64,000 nucleotides of DNA from Blepharisma japonicum (Eukaryota > Ciliophora > Heterotrichea > Heterotrichida > Blepharismidae): contig CATKHK010000097.1 in the NCBI GenBank assembly GCA_949751835.1, forward strand, positions 1-64,000, written 5' to 3'. The translations under genes were made by a program, and so were the position numbers. Within the stretch, counting starts at the first letter, position 1. Each line of letters starts with the position of its first letter. Positions 43,104 to 52,522 of the stretch are shown here, in pieces. The notes under the pieces were generated by a model. The model ran no database searches. It saw only the letters and a list, made by a program, of their open reading frames with translations, and was not told where the DNA came from.

Positions 43104-43556
43104 CTATTCTTTTATTAAAATTGAGTTCAAAGCTGGAATGTCATCATATTTCAAAGGAGAAATTGCTCTAAGTCCTATTTGTAATGGATAATAAAGATCA
43201 AGTTTCATCATTTCTTCCCATGTCACCCATATCCAGCCTTCGTTTTTATGTGGCTCAAGATTTTCAGGAAATTGATTTTCTGGGGCTTGCATAGCAGCAT
43301 AAAATACAACTGAATGGTCTTGCATTCTTGTAATTAAATTTGCGACTTTAAATACCTTGATATCTTCTGTTGAAGATTTAAGCCCAGTTTCTTCTTCTAG
43401 TTCTCTTAGTGCTGCTGTTTCAACTGATTCTAAATACTCAAGTTTTCCTCCTGGCAAGCCAAATTCATTATAATCTGTTCGCCTACCAACTAAAACTTGA
43501 TCTTGTTTGTTAATAACGAAAATTCCCACTCCTACTACAATATGATTAGAGTCCAT
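43104..43556 (-). CDS. Nudix hydrolase (NUDT15-like), copy A
   Basis: A 150-residue enzyme hydrolysing nucleoside-diphosphate-linked substrates. The Nudix box is complete: GGKLEYLESVETAALRELEE followed by ETGL, with the REUxEE core binding metal. The later EPHKNEGWIWVTWEEMMKLD segment and PLQIGLRAI are typical of NUDT15/plant NUDT1-like nucleotide-pool enzymes acting on damaged or modified nucleotides. Stop is TAG. It is a tandem duplicate of the next gene, differing at scattered positions (YNEFGLPGG here, SSGFCLPGG there). Confidence 0.88.
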   Translation of the reverse strand: MDSNHIVVGVGIFVINKQDQVLVGRRTDYNEFGLPGGKLEYLESVETAALRELEEETGLKSSTEDIKVFKVANLITRMQDHSVVFYAAMQAPENQFPENLEPHKNEGWIWVTWEEMMKLDLYYPLQIGLRAISPLKYDDIPALNSILIKE

Positions 43557-43842
43557 ATTAGGTAGGATTAGTTAGTGAAAAATGTCATAAAAAGTGTAAG
43601 AAATATTTTAATAAAATGATAGCACAAATAAGCATGATTTATAAAGACTGATATAAATTTATGCTAAAATTTTTAAAAAATATTTTTATGGTTTTTGAAA
43701 AAATGAATAATTTTGAAATAATTATTGAGATCAGTGCTTTATAAGATTATTTTTCAATAATCTTTATAGAAACATTAAAAGACTATTTATTAAGATATGT
43801 CCACGAAACATATTTTAGAAGTTATTATTTAAATAACTTCAA

Positions 43843-44295
43843 CTATTCTTTTATTAAAATTGAGCTCAATGCTGGAATATCATCATATTTCAATGGAGAA
43901 ATTACTCTCAGTCCTACCTGAAGTGGATAAAAAAGTTCAAGTTTCAGCATTTCTTCCCACGTCACCCATATCCAGTCTTCGCTTTTATGTGGCTCAAGAT
44001 TGACAGGAGTTTGGTTTTCTGGAGCTTGCATAGCAGCATAAAACCCGATTGAATGGTCTTGCGTTCTTGTAATTAAATTTGCAACTTTAAATACTTTAAT
44101 ATTTTCTGGTGATGATTTAAGTCCAGTTTCTTCTTCTAGCTCTCTTATTGCTGCTGTTTCCACTGATTCTAAATGTTCAAGTTTTCCTCCTGGCAAGCAA
44201 AATCCGCTAGAATCTGTTCGCCTACCAACTAAGACTTGATCTTGTTTGTTAATAACGAAAATCCCGACCCCTACTGCAATATGATTAGAGTCCAT
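43843..44295 (-). CDS. Nudix hydrolase (NUDT15-like), copy B
   Basis: A 150-residue enzyme with intact Nudix box (GGKLEHLESVETAAIRELEE, ETGL). It is very similar to copy A along its full length, and the spacers also share AT-rich motifs, showing a direct tandem duplication. Both copies are intact, use only TGG for Trp and stop at TAG. Possible functional difference: Tyr-to-Ser and Gly-to-Cys changes just before the LPGG turn, near the substrate pocket. Confidence 0.88.
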   Translation of the reverse strand: MDSNHIAVGVGIFVINKQDQVLVGRRTDSSGFCLPGGKLEHLESVETAAIRELEEETGLKSSPENIKVFKVANLITRTQDHSIGFYAAMQAPENQTPVNLEPHKSEDWIWVTWEEMLKLELFYPLQVGLRVISPLKYDDIPALSSILIKE

Positions 44296-45087
44296 ATTAG
44301 ATGGGATCAGTATAGTGTAAAAGGTAATAAAATGGTGTAGGTGATGCTTTATAAAGCAAATAGCACATATAAATAGTAATTTTTAAAGTTTTTTATTTTT
44401 GTTTATCCCATTTTTGTGTAATTTCTTATAATTGCTTTTTAGCAAAAATGATAATTAATTTAAATAATTATTGAGATAAGAGAAATTTATGTTTGGATGT
44501 GGCTTTATAAGAATTGTTTTTCAATAATCATTAAAAGAAGGAGTTTATAAAATTTAAAAATTATAATTAAACTGTTTTGATAATAATTCCTCAAATAAAT
44601 TGCACTAAAAATTCAATTTTTAAGAATTGTGTTTTATTTTTTTATTATTTATGGGATGATCAAATCTAATTTTTATGCCCTTTTTTAATTATGATTTAAA
44701 AATATTTTCGTTTGCTGATTACTAAATAGCCATATAAACAGTGGTAATAAGCATACATCACACTTAGTCGCTTCAAATATATTTTGGCAAGATACCTATA
44801 AAAACTGTGGTTAGCATTATATAGCTCATGGGTCATAATTGATTAACATTTAAACCGCTTTATCCTAGGCCAGGATTAATACTAAAAAAATGATCAAAAT
44901 CAAAACCCCACAAAACTATAAAGATATTATACAAGTATAACCAACTCTCTGGTCTTTTTATAGTCTCTATTTTCATTCCCAGCCTCTAAAACTTCCTATT
45001 TCTCTTCAATTAAATATCCTATTTTACCTTCATTTGAATATAATTTAATCTCAGCTTCGTTTTACTTATTAATAACCAACAATAATT
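44296..45087. other. Intergenic region upstream of calpain
   Basis: About 790 bases between divergent genes. The last 200 bases before the calpain ATG are pyrimidine-rich on the plus strand. No gene recognised. Confidence 0.45.
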
Positions 45088-47463
45088 ATGCCAGCTAATA
45101 GGCAAAAAATCCACGAAGGAATTGTGTTAATAACTGAACAGGCCAGCTCCAGCACGATGCTTATGTCAATTGAGAACTCTATGATGAAAGTTCTCTCATT
45201 CACCGTTGATCTTTCTGGCTCAGTAAAAGTAACGATTGAAGAAGATCCAAACACCTTAGTCCGCACAGTTGATATTCCTCCAAAGCAAACTGTATTGGTC
45301 GCGACCATCAAATTAGGCAGAGGTTGTGCTTTGTCAACAAAGTTCAAGTTTGGCCTTAAAGCACCTCCTGCAGACATGGCCAACACTATGATCGAAAAAA
45401 GCTTGAAGAAGATGGAAAACAGAATTCAACTGGCAAGGGACAATTATCGTTGGGTTGACTTCAATACTTTGCAGAGGAGCCAAGTCCCAGAAAGCTTAGG
45501 AATTTTCGTTGATCCTTATTTTTCGCCCTGTGATAGGTCGATTTTCCTAGGGAGCGACAAAAAACTGTCAACCGCTGTACAATGGAGAAGACCAAAATCT
45601 TTCTTCAAAGGCAACTACTCAGTTTTCTTAGACGATATTGAGCCAAACGACATAAAGCAAGGCCAGCTCGGTGACTGTTGGTTTATGTGTGCCTTAGCAA
45701 GTTTAGCTGAAAGACCAGCCTTAGTCGAAAGACTATTTGAATCAAGAGAAGCAAGTGATATTGGCTTCTACCAAGTCTGGTTCTGCAAAAGTGGTGAATG
45801 GGTCAGAGTAACCGTTGACGACTATTTCCCTTGTTTCCCAAAAGACACTCCAATTTTTTCAAGATCCCATGGCAATGAATTATGGGTTTTACTCTTAGAA
45901 AAAGCATATGCCAAGCTTCATGGTAGCTATTCCTTATTAAAAGGTGGATGGGCAGCTGAAGGAATGATGGATCTTACAGGGTGCCCAACTCTGAATTTAG
46001 ATTTTAATAATGAAGAATCAAAAGAGCTCATACAAAATGATAGACTATGGGGTCTACTTAAAAGATATGATAATGAAGGGTCATTGATTTCAGCAAGTAC
46101 AGCAGGAGAAGATAGGTGGACTGAAACTGGAGGTCCTAATAAAAAAGGAGGGCTGGTCCCTGGACATGCTTATACAGTTATTCAATGCAAAGAGGCATAT
46201 GGAAATAGACTGCTTAATATTAGAAATCCATGGGGAAATTTTGAATGGGATGGAGACTGGTCAGATAGATCACCACTGTGGTCTGATGAAATGAAAGAAG
46301 CAATTAGACCAATTTTGGATGATAATGATGGAACTTTTTGGATGAGCTATAACGATTTTATTGTCCAGTTCACAGGAGTCAATATTTGCAGGGTGGATAA
46401 TTACCATGAATGCAGAATTAAAGGATTTTTCGAAAGGAAAGAAGTAGAAGGGAATGAAATTGTAAGCAGCAAGTGGTATTATTGTGTACAAGCAAGAGAA
46501 GATACACATGTGATTGTCGGTGTGCATCAAGAAGATGAAAGAATGTATGGAGTCGTCGACAAAAGAGCAAATATCGATCTATCCATTGTCGTCCTCGATG
46601 TAACAGATGGCGGCTGCAAGCTTTTCCAAGCCAAAGAAAGTGTCGTTGAGCGTCAGGTCGAAATTGACCTTGACTTGCAAGGCGGCAAAACTTACATTAT
46701 TTATCCTCGCACCACCGGCTGTGCTCTATCTCGTCCTCAAGGTGTTAACCCTGAAAAAATTGTTTGGTATGAGAACGGTGAGCTTCACCCTCTCTTTGAA
46801 TCTACCATAAAAGACGTCTTCCGCAAAGCTAACAGGATGATTGGTGAAGATTTATCATACACTGAATTTAATGAACTTATGAAAAAAGCCAAGGTAAAAA
46901 TCCCTGAAGATCAGTTTAGAGAACTGATAAATTCTTTACCAAGCCATGAAGAAGGCCTTACTCAAGAAGGGTTAATTGAATTTATGAGAGAAATGTTCAA
47001 GAGGTATGGAGAAGAAACTATAAGAAGATGGCTGGTAGCGTGGGGATATGACGATGACTTGTTTTCTATCCAGTCAAGGGCGTTCTGTGTGACATTCCAT
47101 AGCCCGAAAAGACTAAAAATCCAAATGAGAAATGCAGAAAGGAGCGGGCTGCATGAAAAAGTTAACCAGATGTTAATCCAGAGGTCCGGGGAGAAGAAAG
47201 GGACAACTGATGGGGTACAGCTGTATTGTTTGATGGAGAAGTCTGCAAATGCATTTACTTATGGAGCTTATAATGATAATAGATATCAAATCAAAGCAAC
47301 TTTGGACTGCACAAATAGTGAAGGATTGGCATTTAGTGGAAGAACTAATATTGTTCAAGTCACAATCCCACCAAAAGAATGGAGAATTCTAGCCCACTGC
47401 CAAATTGCGAAAAATTCAACAGCTTGTAGACTTCGTCCAGTTCTTAAAGTCAAGCGAGGATAA
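45088..47463 (+). CDS. Calpain-type cysteine protease
   Basis: A 791-residue calcium-dependent protease. The catalytic triad is visible: Cys197 in QGQLGDCWFMCALASLAERP, His360 in LVPGHAYTVIQC, and Asn380 in NIRNPWGNFEW. An N-terminal beta-rich domain (ITEQASSSTMLMSIENSMMK through VDIPPKQTVLVATIKLGRGC) resembles the C-terminal domain (VTIPPKEWRILAHCQIAKNS with TACRLRPVLKV), an internal duplication. A C2L-like domain and an EF-hand-like helical segment (DLSYTEFNELMKKAKVKIPE) lie between. All 19 Trp codons are TGG, none TGA, and codon choice is rich in C-ending codons, suggesting strong expression. Calpains cleave cytoskeletal and signalling proteins. Confidence 0.93.
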   Translation: MPANRQKIHEGIVLITEQASSSTMLMSIENSMMKVLSFTVDLSGSVKVTIEEDPNTLVRTVDIPPKQTVLVATIKLGRGCALSTKFKFGLKAPPADMANTMIEKSLKKMENRIQLARDNYRWVDFNTLQRSQVPESLGIFVDPYFSPCDRSIFLGSDKKLSTAVQWRRPKSFFKGNYSVFLDDIEPNDIKQGQLGDCWFMCALASLAERPALVERLFESREASDIGFYQVWFCKSGEWVRVTVDDYFPCFPKDTPIFSRSHGNELWVLLLEKAYAKLHGSYSLLKGGWAAEGMMDLTGCPTLNLDFNNEESKELIQNDRLWGLLKRYDNEGSLISASTAGEDRWTETGGPNKKGGLVPGHAYTVIQCKEAYGNRLLNIRNPWGNFEWDGDWSDRSPLWSDEMKEAIRPILDDNDGTFWMSYNDFIVQFTGVNICRVDNYHECRIKGFFERKEVEGNEIVSSKWYYCVQAREDTHVIVGVHQEDERMYGVVDKRANIDLSIVVLDVTDGGCKLFQAKESVVERQVEIDLDLQGGKTYIIYPRTTGCALSRPQGVNPEKIVWYENGELHPLFESTIKDVFRKANRMIGEDLSYTEFNELMKKAKVKIPEDQFRELINSLPSHEEGLTQEGLIEFMREMFKRYGEETIRRWLVAWGYDDDLFSIQSRAFCVTFHSPKRLKIQMRNAERSGLHEKVNQMLIQRSGEKKGTTDGVQLYCLMEKSANAFTYGAYNDNRYQIKATLDCTNSEGLAFSGRTNIVQVTIPPKEWRILAHCQIAKNSTACRLRPVLKVKRG

Positions 47464-47686
47464 GTTTAACTTAAAATTTATTAAAAACTGATCTTGCATA
47501 TATTATTATTTGGAAATATTAGTAAAATTTTATTTAGGCATATAAGATTGGCTTTTTATAAATTAGAAAATGATGAAAATTGTATAATAATTCTAAAGGA
47601 TTAAAAATAATTAAAATAATAAATAAACTTTTAAGTGTTTTATCTCCTACATAAAATGGTTATAATACATCATCTTTGTAGTCAAA

Positions 47687-48394
47687 ATGAACGCTGAACG
47701 TGTATTTCTTATGATGATCCCTAACAAAGAGCTTGAGTTTGAGTTCATAGAGAATGCTACACTCACTTCTTCATTAAATCTTAAAAACGTGCACACAGCT
47801 CCTGTAGCATTCAAAGTCCGCACAACTGCACCAAAATCCTACCTGGTTAGACCTAGCCAAGGAATTCTATTTCCTGGAGAAGCTAAAGAACTAAGTATAA
47901 TAATGCAGCCACTTTCTGAGCATCCAGGAGACGTCGCCCACCGATTTTTAGTTCAAGCCATCCCAACCCAGCTGAATCCTTCCACCTGTTCGTCCCAAGA
48001 CTTAAACGATATCTGGACGAACGCCAAAGAAGGCTCACAAAATACAAAACTAAACGTAAAAATTCTTGATAAGCAACAACAAGTATTCCAGCCAAGGCCT
48101 ACAGTTTATGTTGATCCTGTAGAAAATCAGCCAAAACCTTCAGTAGAAAAAATTGAGGAAATTAAAAAACAAATTAAAGAGATGACAAAATTAAATGCAG
48201 ATTGGGAAGAAAAAGCCAAAGAACTTGAGGCAGCATTAAAGAAATTAAATGAGGAGCAAAAAAGGAAAGAATTCGACCCTAAAAGAGTAGGGACAGAAAC
48301 TGCAGATAAAGGATTTGGGTTATTCCATATCTTGATGTGCTTGGTAGCTGGAATAATTTTAGGATATCTTTCATCAGTTAATAGAAACTATTAG
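47687..48394 (+). CDS. VAP-like MSP-domain membrane protein
   Basis: A 235-residue tail-anchored protein. The MSP domain (about 8-120) includes LNLKNVHTAPVAFKVRTTAP and YLVRPSQGILFPGEAKELSI, which contain the basic and polar residues used to bind FFAT motifs (KVRTTAPK...VRP). A coiled coil (IEEIKKQIKEMTKLNADWEE) and a C-terminal membrane helix (FHILMCLVAGIILGYLSSV) complete the VAP architecture. VAPs sit in the ER and tether it to other membranes through lipid-transfer partners. Stop is TAG. The next gene starts 37 bases on. Confidence 0.9.
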   Translation: MNAERVFLMMIPNKELEFEFIENATLTSSLNLKNVHTAPVAFKVRTTAPKSYLVRPSQGILFPGEAKELSIIMQPLSEHPGDVAHRFLVQAIPTQLNPSTCSSQDLNDIWTNAKEGSQNTKLNVKILDKQQQVFQPRPTVYVDPVENQPKPSVEKIEEIKKQIKEMTKLNADWEEKAKELEAALKKLNEEQKRKEFDPKRVGTETADKGFGLFHILMCLVAGIILGYLSSVNRNY

Positions 48395-48430
48395 AAAATA
48401 TTGTTCCATTTTGCCGTTAATAAATTTAAA

Positions 48431-49333
48431 ATGAAAACCCAACTGATTGTTCTCTTGATTGCTTGCACAATAAGCCAATCTGCAAGAGTTAATAGTGGAG
48501 ATTTAGAAGATGAAACCACAAGTACAATTGTCCTAGAAATGGAGTCTTCAGAAGATCAAGCAATAAAACTACTTGATCAGATCGCAAGTGACTTGCATAG
48601 AGAAAATCATCAAGCTATTAGCGATCTTAATAAGCAGATTTCAGGGTGTAGCCAACAAGCTCAAGTATATGAGTCGCAGCTGTTAAGTTTAGATTCCTCT
48701 ATTAGTAGCCTTCAAGCAAAAGTTTCCTCTCTCCAGTCTAACGATGAAAATAGCTCAGAAAAAGTCGACGAAGATATCAAAGCTATAACTGTTAAAATTG
48801 CTTTATTAAAGCAATCACATATTGATGACACTGCTTATTACCAAAAGCGCATAGAAAACCATAAAGCTTCACTTAAATCTATTGAAGACAGCTTAAGTTA
48901 TATCACAGACTTATCTGGACCAGGCAGTGAAAAAGCGTCAAATATCCAGGACTTAGAAAGCTTGATTATTAACTTAAACCACCTAAAAAACAGCTTAGAA
49001 GAAGTAATAGAAGAAGAATACAGAAGCCAAGAAGAGCTAAACAGCCAAGATCTAGTCGAAAAAATGGAAAATAGCTTAAATGATATGACCTATAATAAGG
49101 TAAATTTAGAAGACAAAAAGAAAGCGCTTGATAAAGAACTCGAAGAGAGTTTGGCAGCTTTGAAAAGGACACAGGAACAAAAGGAAGCCTTAAGTACAGC
49201 TCTTTTAAACGAAAAAGTACTATGTGGCGGCTTTAAAGAGCAGCTGTCTGCTTTATTAAAAGAAGCAGAGAATGAAAAAGACACAATAGAAAAAGTTTAT
49301 TCTGCCACAAAAGAAGAGGCATTCGCTATTTAA
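48431..49333 (+). CDS. Secreted coiled-coil protein, possible granule-matrix type
   Basis: A 300-residue protein. The start at 48431 gives a classic signal peptide (MKTQLIVLLIACTISQSA), so the upstream in-frame codons from 48401 are treated as 5' UTR. After an acidic segment the whole chain is predicted coiled coil (LLDQIASDLHRENHQAISDL, SLDSSISSLQAKVSSLQSND, and onward). Cys are few (CSQQ, LCGGF). No membrane anchor. This size, leader and coiled-coil content resemble the Grl/tmp secretory-granule core proteins of other ciliates. Heterotrich cortical pigment granules are a possible location, but that is inference. Confidence 0.6.
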   Translation: MKTQLIVLLIACTISQSARVNSGDLEDETTSTIVLEMESSEDQAIKLLDQIASDLHRENHQAISDLNKQISGCSQQAQVYESQLLSLDSSISSLQAKVSSLQSNDENSSEKVDEDIKAITVKIALLKQSHIDDTAYYQKRIENHKASLKSIEDSLSYITDLSGPGSEKASNIQDLESLIINLNHLKNSLEEVIEEEYRSQEELNSQDLVEKMENSLNDMTYNKVNLEDKKKALDKELEESLAALKRTQEQKEALSTALLNEKVLCGGFKEQLSALLKEAENEKDTIEKVYSATKEEAFAI

Positions 49334-49462
49334 AATTATTTAAAATTTTATATAAAAATCAACTTTCTTAGAAAATGGCATATTTGCTTAATCAAGGCCA
49401 GTCAGCTTTTTAGAGCTTTTATCATTACAAAAAGCAAGAAATAAAAATTTTATTATGCTTAG

Positions 49463-49910
49463 ATGTCTGTAAAAGCCAATATTCAAGCTGTAAAAGCTAT
49501 CTCAAATCTTTTAAAAGGAAGCTTAAGCAAGCATGGAATGGAAAAATTCTAGTCCTAAGAGATGTTTAAGTAACTATAGCAAGCGATAGTCTCACTATTT
49601 TAGACAAAATGGAGATTTAGATCAATTGTTAAACTATTTATCAAGCACAAGATTATGAGATTATAGATGGAAAAACTGGAATTGCAGTTTGTGTCTTTAT
49701 TAGAGCATACTTTTCTGGATATCAACAATCTAGCTAAAAGCAGTTAGTTAAATCTGATCGAAATAGCTACTTCGATTAAAATATCAACTATTAAAGAATT
49801 TTCAAGTAGATATGGATTGACTGTTTAAATTATGGAGCAGTTAATATAAGAAAATCTACTTTATGGGTCGCTAAATAGTTAAGCCAAGCAGCTTAGCTGA
49901 GAAATTTAGC
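49463..49910 (+). pseudogene. CCT-epsilon (CCT5)-like pseudogene fragment
   Basis: From the ATG at 49463 the DNA reads MSVKANIQAVKAISNLLKGS, then after a frameshift in an A-run KILVLRDV, a stop, VTIASDSLTILDKMEI, a stop, QAQDYEIIDGKTGIAVCVF, and onward to YFSGYQQ and STLWVAK. This tracks the N-terminal equatorial domain of group II chaperonins (ANI...[51 protein letters not shown]), best CCT5. The nucleotide-binding GDGTT is IDGKT. Multiple stops and at least one frameshift make it non-functional. The rest of the gene is absent. Confidence 0.75.
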
Positions 49911-50481
49911 ATATGAATATAAATCTTAAAATTCGCGATGCTTTCGCTCTGTGCGAATACTAATAATACATAATCATTTATTTTTTTTGTGACCTTTAAG
50001 AAATGCTTCAGTAATTTTACATAAAATTCATATAAATGGAATGAATAAACAAAATTGAAAAATAAAAATTATATTAGAAATCCATTAATAATCTAAGAGA
50101 AATTATGAAATACCTTGCAATAAAATCTAAATAATGTCCAAAACTTAAAAAGCCGCTTAAATCAAAATTTTCCGAAATCAGTTTTAAGCTGCAATTCTTG
50201 CTATTTCTCCTCAAAATAGCCTATAATTTATTCACCTTATCTAATCTTAACTGCTTTAATCACTGCATTACTTTATTTATTACCAGCTTACCAGCAGACT
50301 CATCTCATTCCTTCACCATTCATACCCACAAAAATCTTTTCAAGATGCGAATTTTCTGTCTCAAAATTTGCCCGAATTTTCAAAGTAACCATAGATCACT
50401 TTCAATAAATACTTTATTTTATAGATATACTCTGCTACTACTGATTAATTATTGGCGATATCCCATCTTATAATAATTATC
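49911..50481. other. Intergenic region upstream of the CK1-like kinase
   Basis: AT-rich DNA with pyrimidine-rich tracts on the plus strand near 50180-50400. It may be further decayed coding sequence or a long 5' flank; nothing recognisable. Confidence 0.4.
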
Positions 50482-51999
50482 ATGCAAATTAATGAAATCT
50501 TCTTAGACCGATATCATATTACTGAACTGATTGGTTCAGGTGGTTTTGGTAATGTCTATAGAGCGACTGACCTAAAAACCAGTCAAGAATACGCCATAAA
50601 GATCGATGTAAAAAAACGAAACCAAACTTTATTGGAATCGAAAATTCTTCTGGACTTGCAAGGGGGAGAAGGAATTCCCAAGCTGTATACAGCAGGAAAA
50701 TACGCAGATTTGAGCTATATGATCACAGAGCTTCTTGGGTCAAATATAAATACGCTAAAAGAAGAGAGAGGAAAAAAGCTCGAATTGAATACAGCTGTAA
50801 CCGTTGGGAACCAAGTTTTGGACAGGCTTGAGTATATACATAGCCGTGACTATATTCATAGAGATGTAAAACCTTCTCAATTTTTACTTTCTATGAATAA
50901 GAAAGACATTTATGTTTGCGATTTCGGACTCTCCTGCAAGTATTTTTATGGGAATTCCCATATACCGTTTCGTGGTCACTGCAATAGGATCGGTAGTCCC
51001 AGTTTTGCTTCCCTTAATCTTCATTTAGGTTTCCAATGTTCAAGAAGAGACGATTTAGAGTCTTTGTCATATATGTTAATATATATGGTAAAAGGGAGTT
51101 TACCATGGAACCAAAATAAATTTGAGAATTCTGAGAAATGGCAATCCATCTACGGCCTCAAAGCAAAAATAAGCCCCACAATACTCTGCTCTGGCTGCCC
51201 ATCAGAATTTGAAAAATTTTTAAATTACTCCAGAGGTCTAAAATTTGAAGAAAAACCTGACTATAGGTACCTAAAATCTTTGCTGTCTAATGCAGCTACG
51301 AGAGATTATATGACAGGGTATCTAGAATGGCTCCCTTTTTCAGAAGTCTCTGGCAGGAGAAGAAGAAACAATCAGAAAAACAAGTCATTTGTCGACAACT
51401 TTGAAGATGACTGCAGCCTTGAATCAATCCCTTCATCGGTAAGAAAAGCTAGGAGAAGAAGTGTAAAAACGAAAACCACTGCCCCAGAAGACGACGTTAT
51501 GTTAAAAGTAAGGCCAAGAAGGTCAATGTCTATTACTAAATTGGAAAGAATAAAAGATAACGATAGAAAAGAAAAAAATAGAAATTCCAGCGGCGATTCG
51601 TCACCTAGTTTGATTGTACTACATAGAGTAAAAAGAACTAGGAGAAAAGGCTCAATGGGCTGTCAAAGTGATAGTCCTCAGATGAATCAAAGTGAAAGTC
51701 CTACACTTAATCCAAGTGAAAGCATCGAAAGAGATAATTTTATCATGAGAAATCTAATGCCCGGGCTAAATGATATTAATGTAAGCCCATTTAGCGAAAT
51801 TCCGACCAGTGATGATAACACCCCGAGAGCTGGACTTCCTCAAATTTTGAACAGAGGAATATTAAGGCAATTGAGAAAAAGAGATAAAATTGAAGAAAAT
51901 GGCTCTGAAACAGTCAAAAATGTAACGAAAAAGCTGAGAGATGAAGTCAAGGAGATTTCATTAAAAAACGATTCAAGCGAGACATGTATTTTATTCTAA
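50482..51999 (+). CDS. CK1-family protein kinase with CaaX terminus
   Basis: A 505-residue protein; the ATG at 50482 (MQINEIFLDRYHITELIGSG) fits the family start better than the upstream one at 50452. Kinase domain residues about 10-285: glycine loop GSGGFGNVY, Lys in EYAIKID, catalytic loop HRDVKPSQFLL, DFG in CDFGLSCKY, then a CK1-like GSPSFASLNLHLGFQCSRRD and DDLESLSYMLIYMVKGSLPW. The Mg-binding Asn of HRDxKPxN is Gln here. The C-terminal 220 residues are basic and Ser-rich, with an SP-rich repeat (SDSPQMNQSESPTLNPSES). The last four residues, CILF, form a CaaX box, so membrane attachment by prenylation is likely. Animal CK1-gamma and yeast Yck kinases are also lipid-anchored. Confidence 0.85.
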   Translation: MQINEIFLDRYHITELIGSGGFGNVYRATDLKTSQEYAIKIDVKKRNQTLLESKILLDLQGGEGIPKLYTAGKYADLSYMITELLGSNINTLKEERGKKLELNTAVTVGNQVLDRLEYIHSRDYIHRDVKPSQFLLSMNKKDIYVCDFGLSCKYFYGNSHIPFRGHCNRIGSPSFASLNLHLGFQCSRRDDLESLSYMLIYMVKGSLPWNQNKFENSEKWQSIYGLKAKISPTILCSGCPSEFEKFLNYSRGLKFEEKPDYRYLKSLLSNAATRDYMTGYLEWLPFSEVSGRRRRNNQKNKSFVDNFEDDCSLESIPSSVRKARRRSVKTKTTAPEDDVMLKVRPRRSMSITKLERIKDNDRKEKNRNSSGDSSPSLIVLHRVKRTRRKGSMGCQSDSPQMNQSESPTLNPSESIERDNFIMRNLMPGLNDINVSPFSEIPTSDDNTPRAGLPQILNRGILRQLRKRDKIEENGSETVKNVTKKLRDEVKEISLKNDSSETCILF

Positions 52000-52072
52000 A
52001 ACTGAGACTATAGTTTTAATTTCTAATTATTAGTTATTTTTAATTATCATATAAGGAGAAATTTAAATAAAA

Positions 52073-52492
52073 ATGAAATTTCTAGTAATCCTAGGATTAT
52101 TAGCATTGACTTATGGCTTTATTAAAGAGAAAGAGGTTTATGACCTAATGGGGCCAAGCATTGATGATTTTCAATCAAAATTCAGAAATGAGACCAGAGT
52201 ATTAGCATTTTATTCCCCAGTCAATAAGAAAATCAAAGAATTTTTAACTCATTATTCAGAAGCAGCGAAGAAATTTATGAATGATAAAACTCCGGTCAGG
52301 CTAGGAAAAATTGATATTACAAATCCAAGTAACAAAGAATATGCAAAAAAATATAATATTCAAAGCACCCCTTCTATAATATACTTTTTAGAAGATAGTG
52401 ATGAGTTGAGAGTATATAAGAATAGTAAGACTTATGATGATTATATCGAAGTTTTCACAGGTAAAACCCAATACAAAAGGATAGATTTATAA
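52073..52492 (+). CDS. Secreted thioredoxin-fold protein lacking CxxC
   Basis: A 139-residue protein with signal peptide MKFLVILGLLALTYG. The body follows the PDI/thioredoxin pattern: VLAFYSPVNKKIKEFLTHYS where PDI has a CxxC site, LGKIDITNPSNKEYAKKYNI, and the cis-Pro segment STPSIIYFLED. The CxxC is replaced by SPVNKK, so it cannot act in disulfide exchange. The end YKRIDL is faintly KDEL-like. An ER-luminal non-catalytic partner or chaperone is the likely role. Stop is TAA; the next gene begins 30 bases on. Confidence 0.75.
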   Translation: MKFLVILGLLALTYGFIKEKEVYDLMGPSIDDFQSKFRNETRVLAFYSPVNKKIKEFLTHYSEAAKKFMNDKTPVRLGKIDITNPSNKEYAKKYNIQSTPSIIYFLEDSDELRVYKNSKTYDDYIEVFTGKTQYKRIDL

Positions 52493-52522
52493 GTAATTAT
52501 TTTATTAGATAAAGAATTAATA

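Noticed and set aside
50198-50473. Small gene upstream of the CK1-like kinase
   Set aside because: It has low-complexity, pyrimidine-rich coding with no family resemblance, and overlaps the expected 5' flank.
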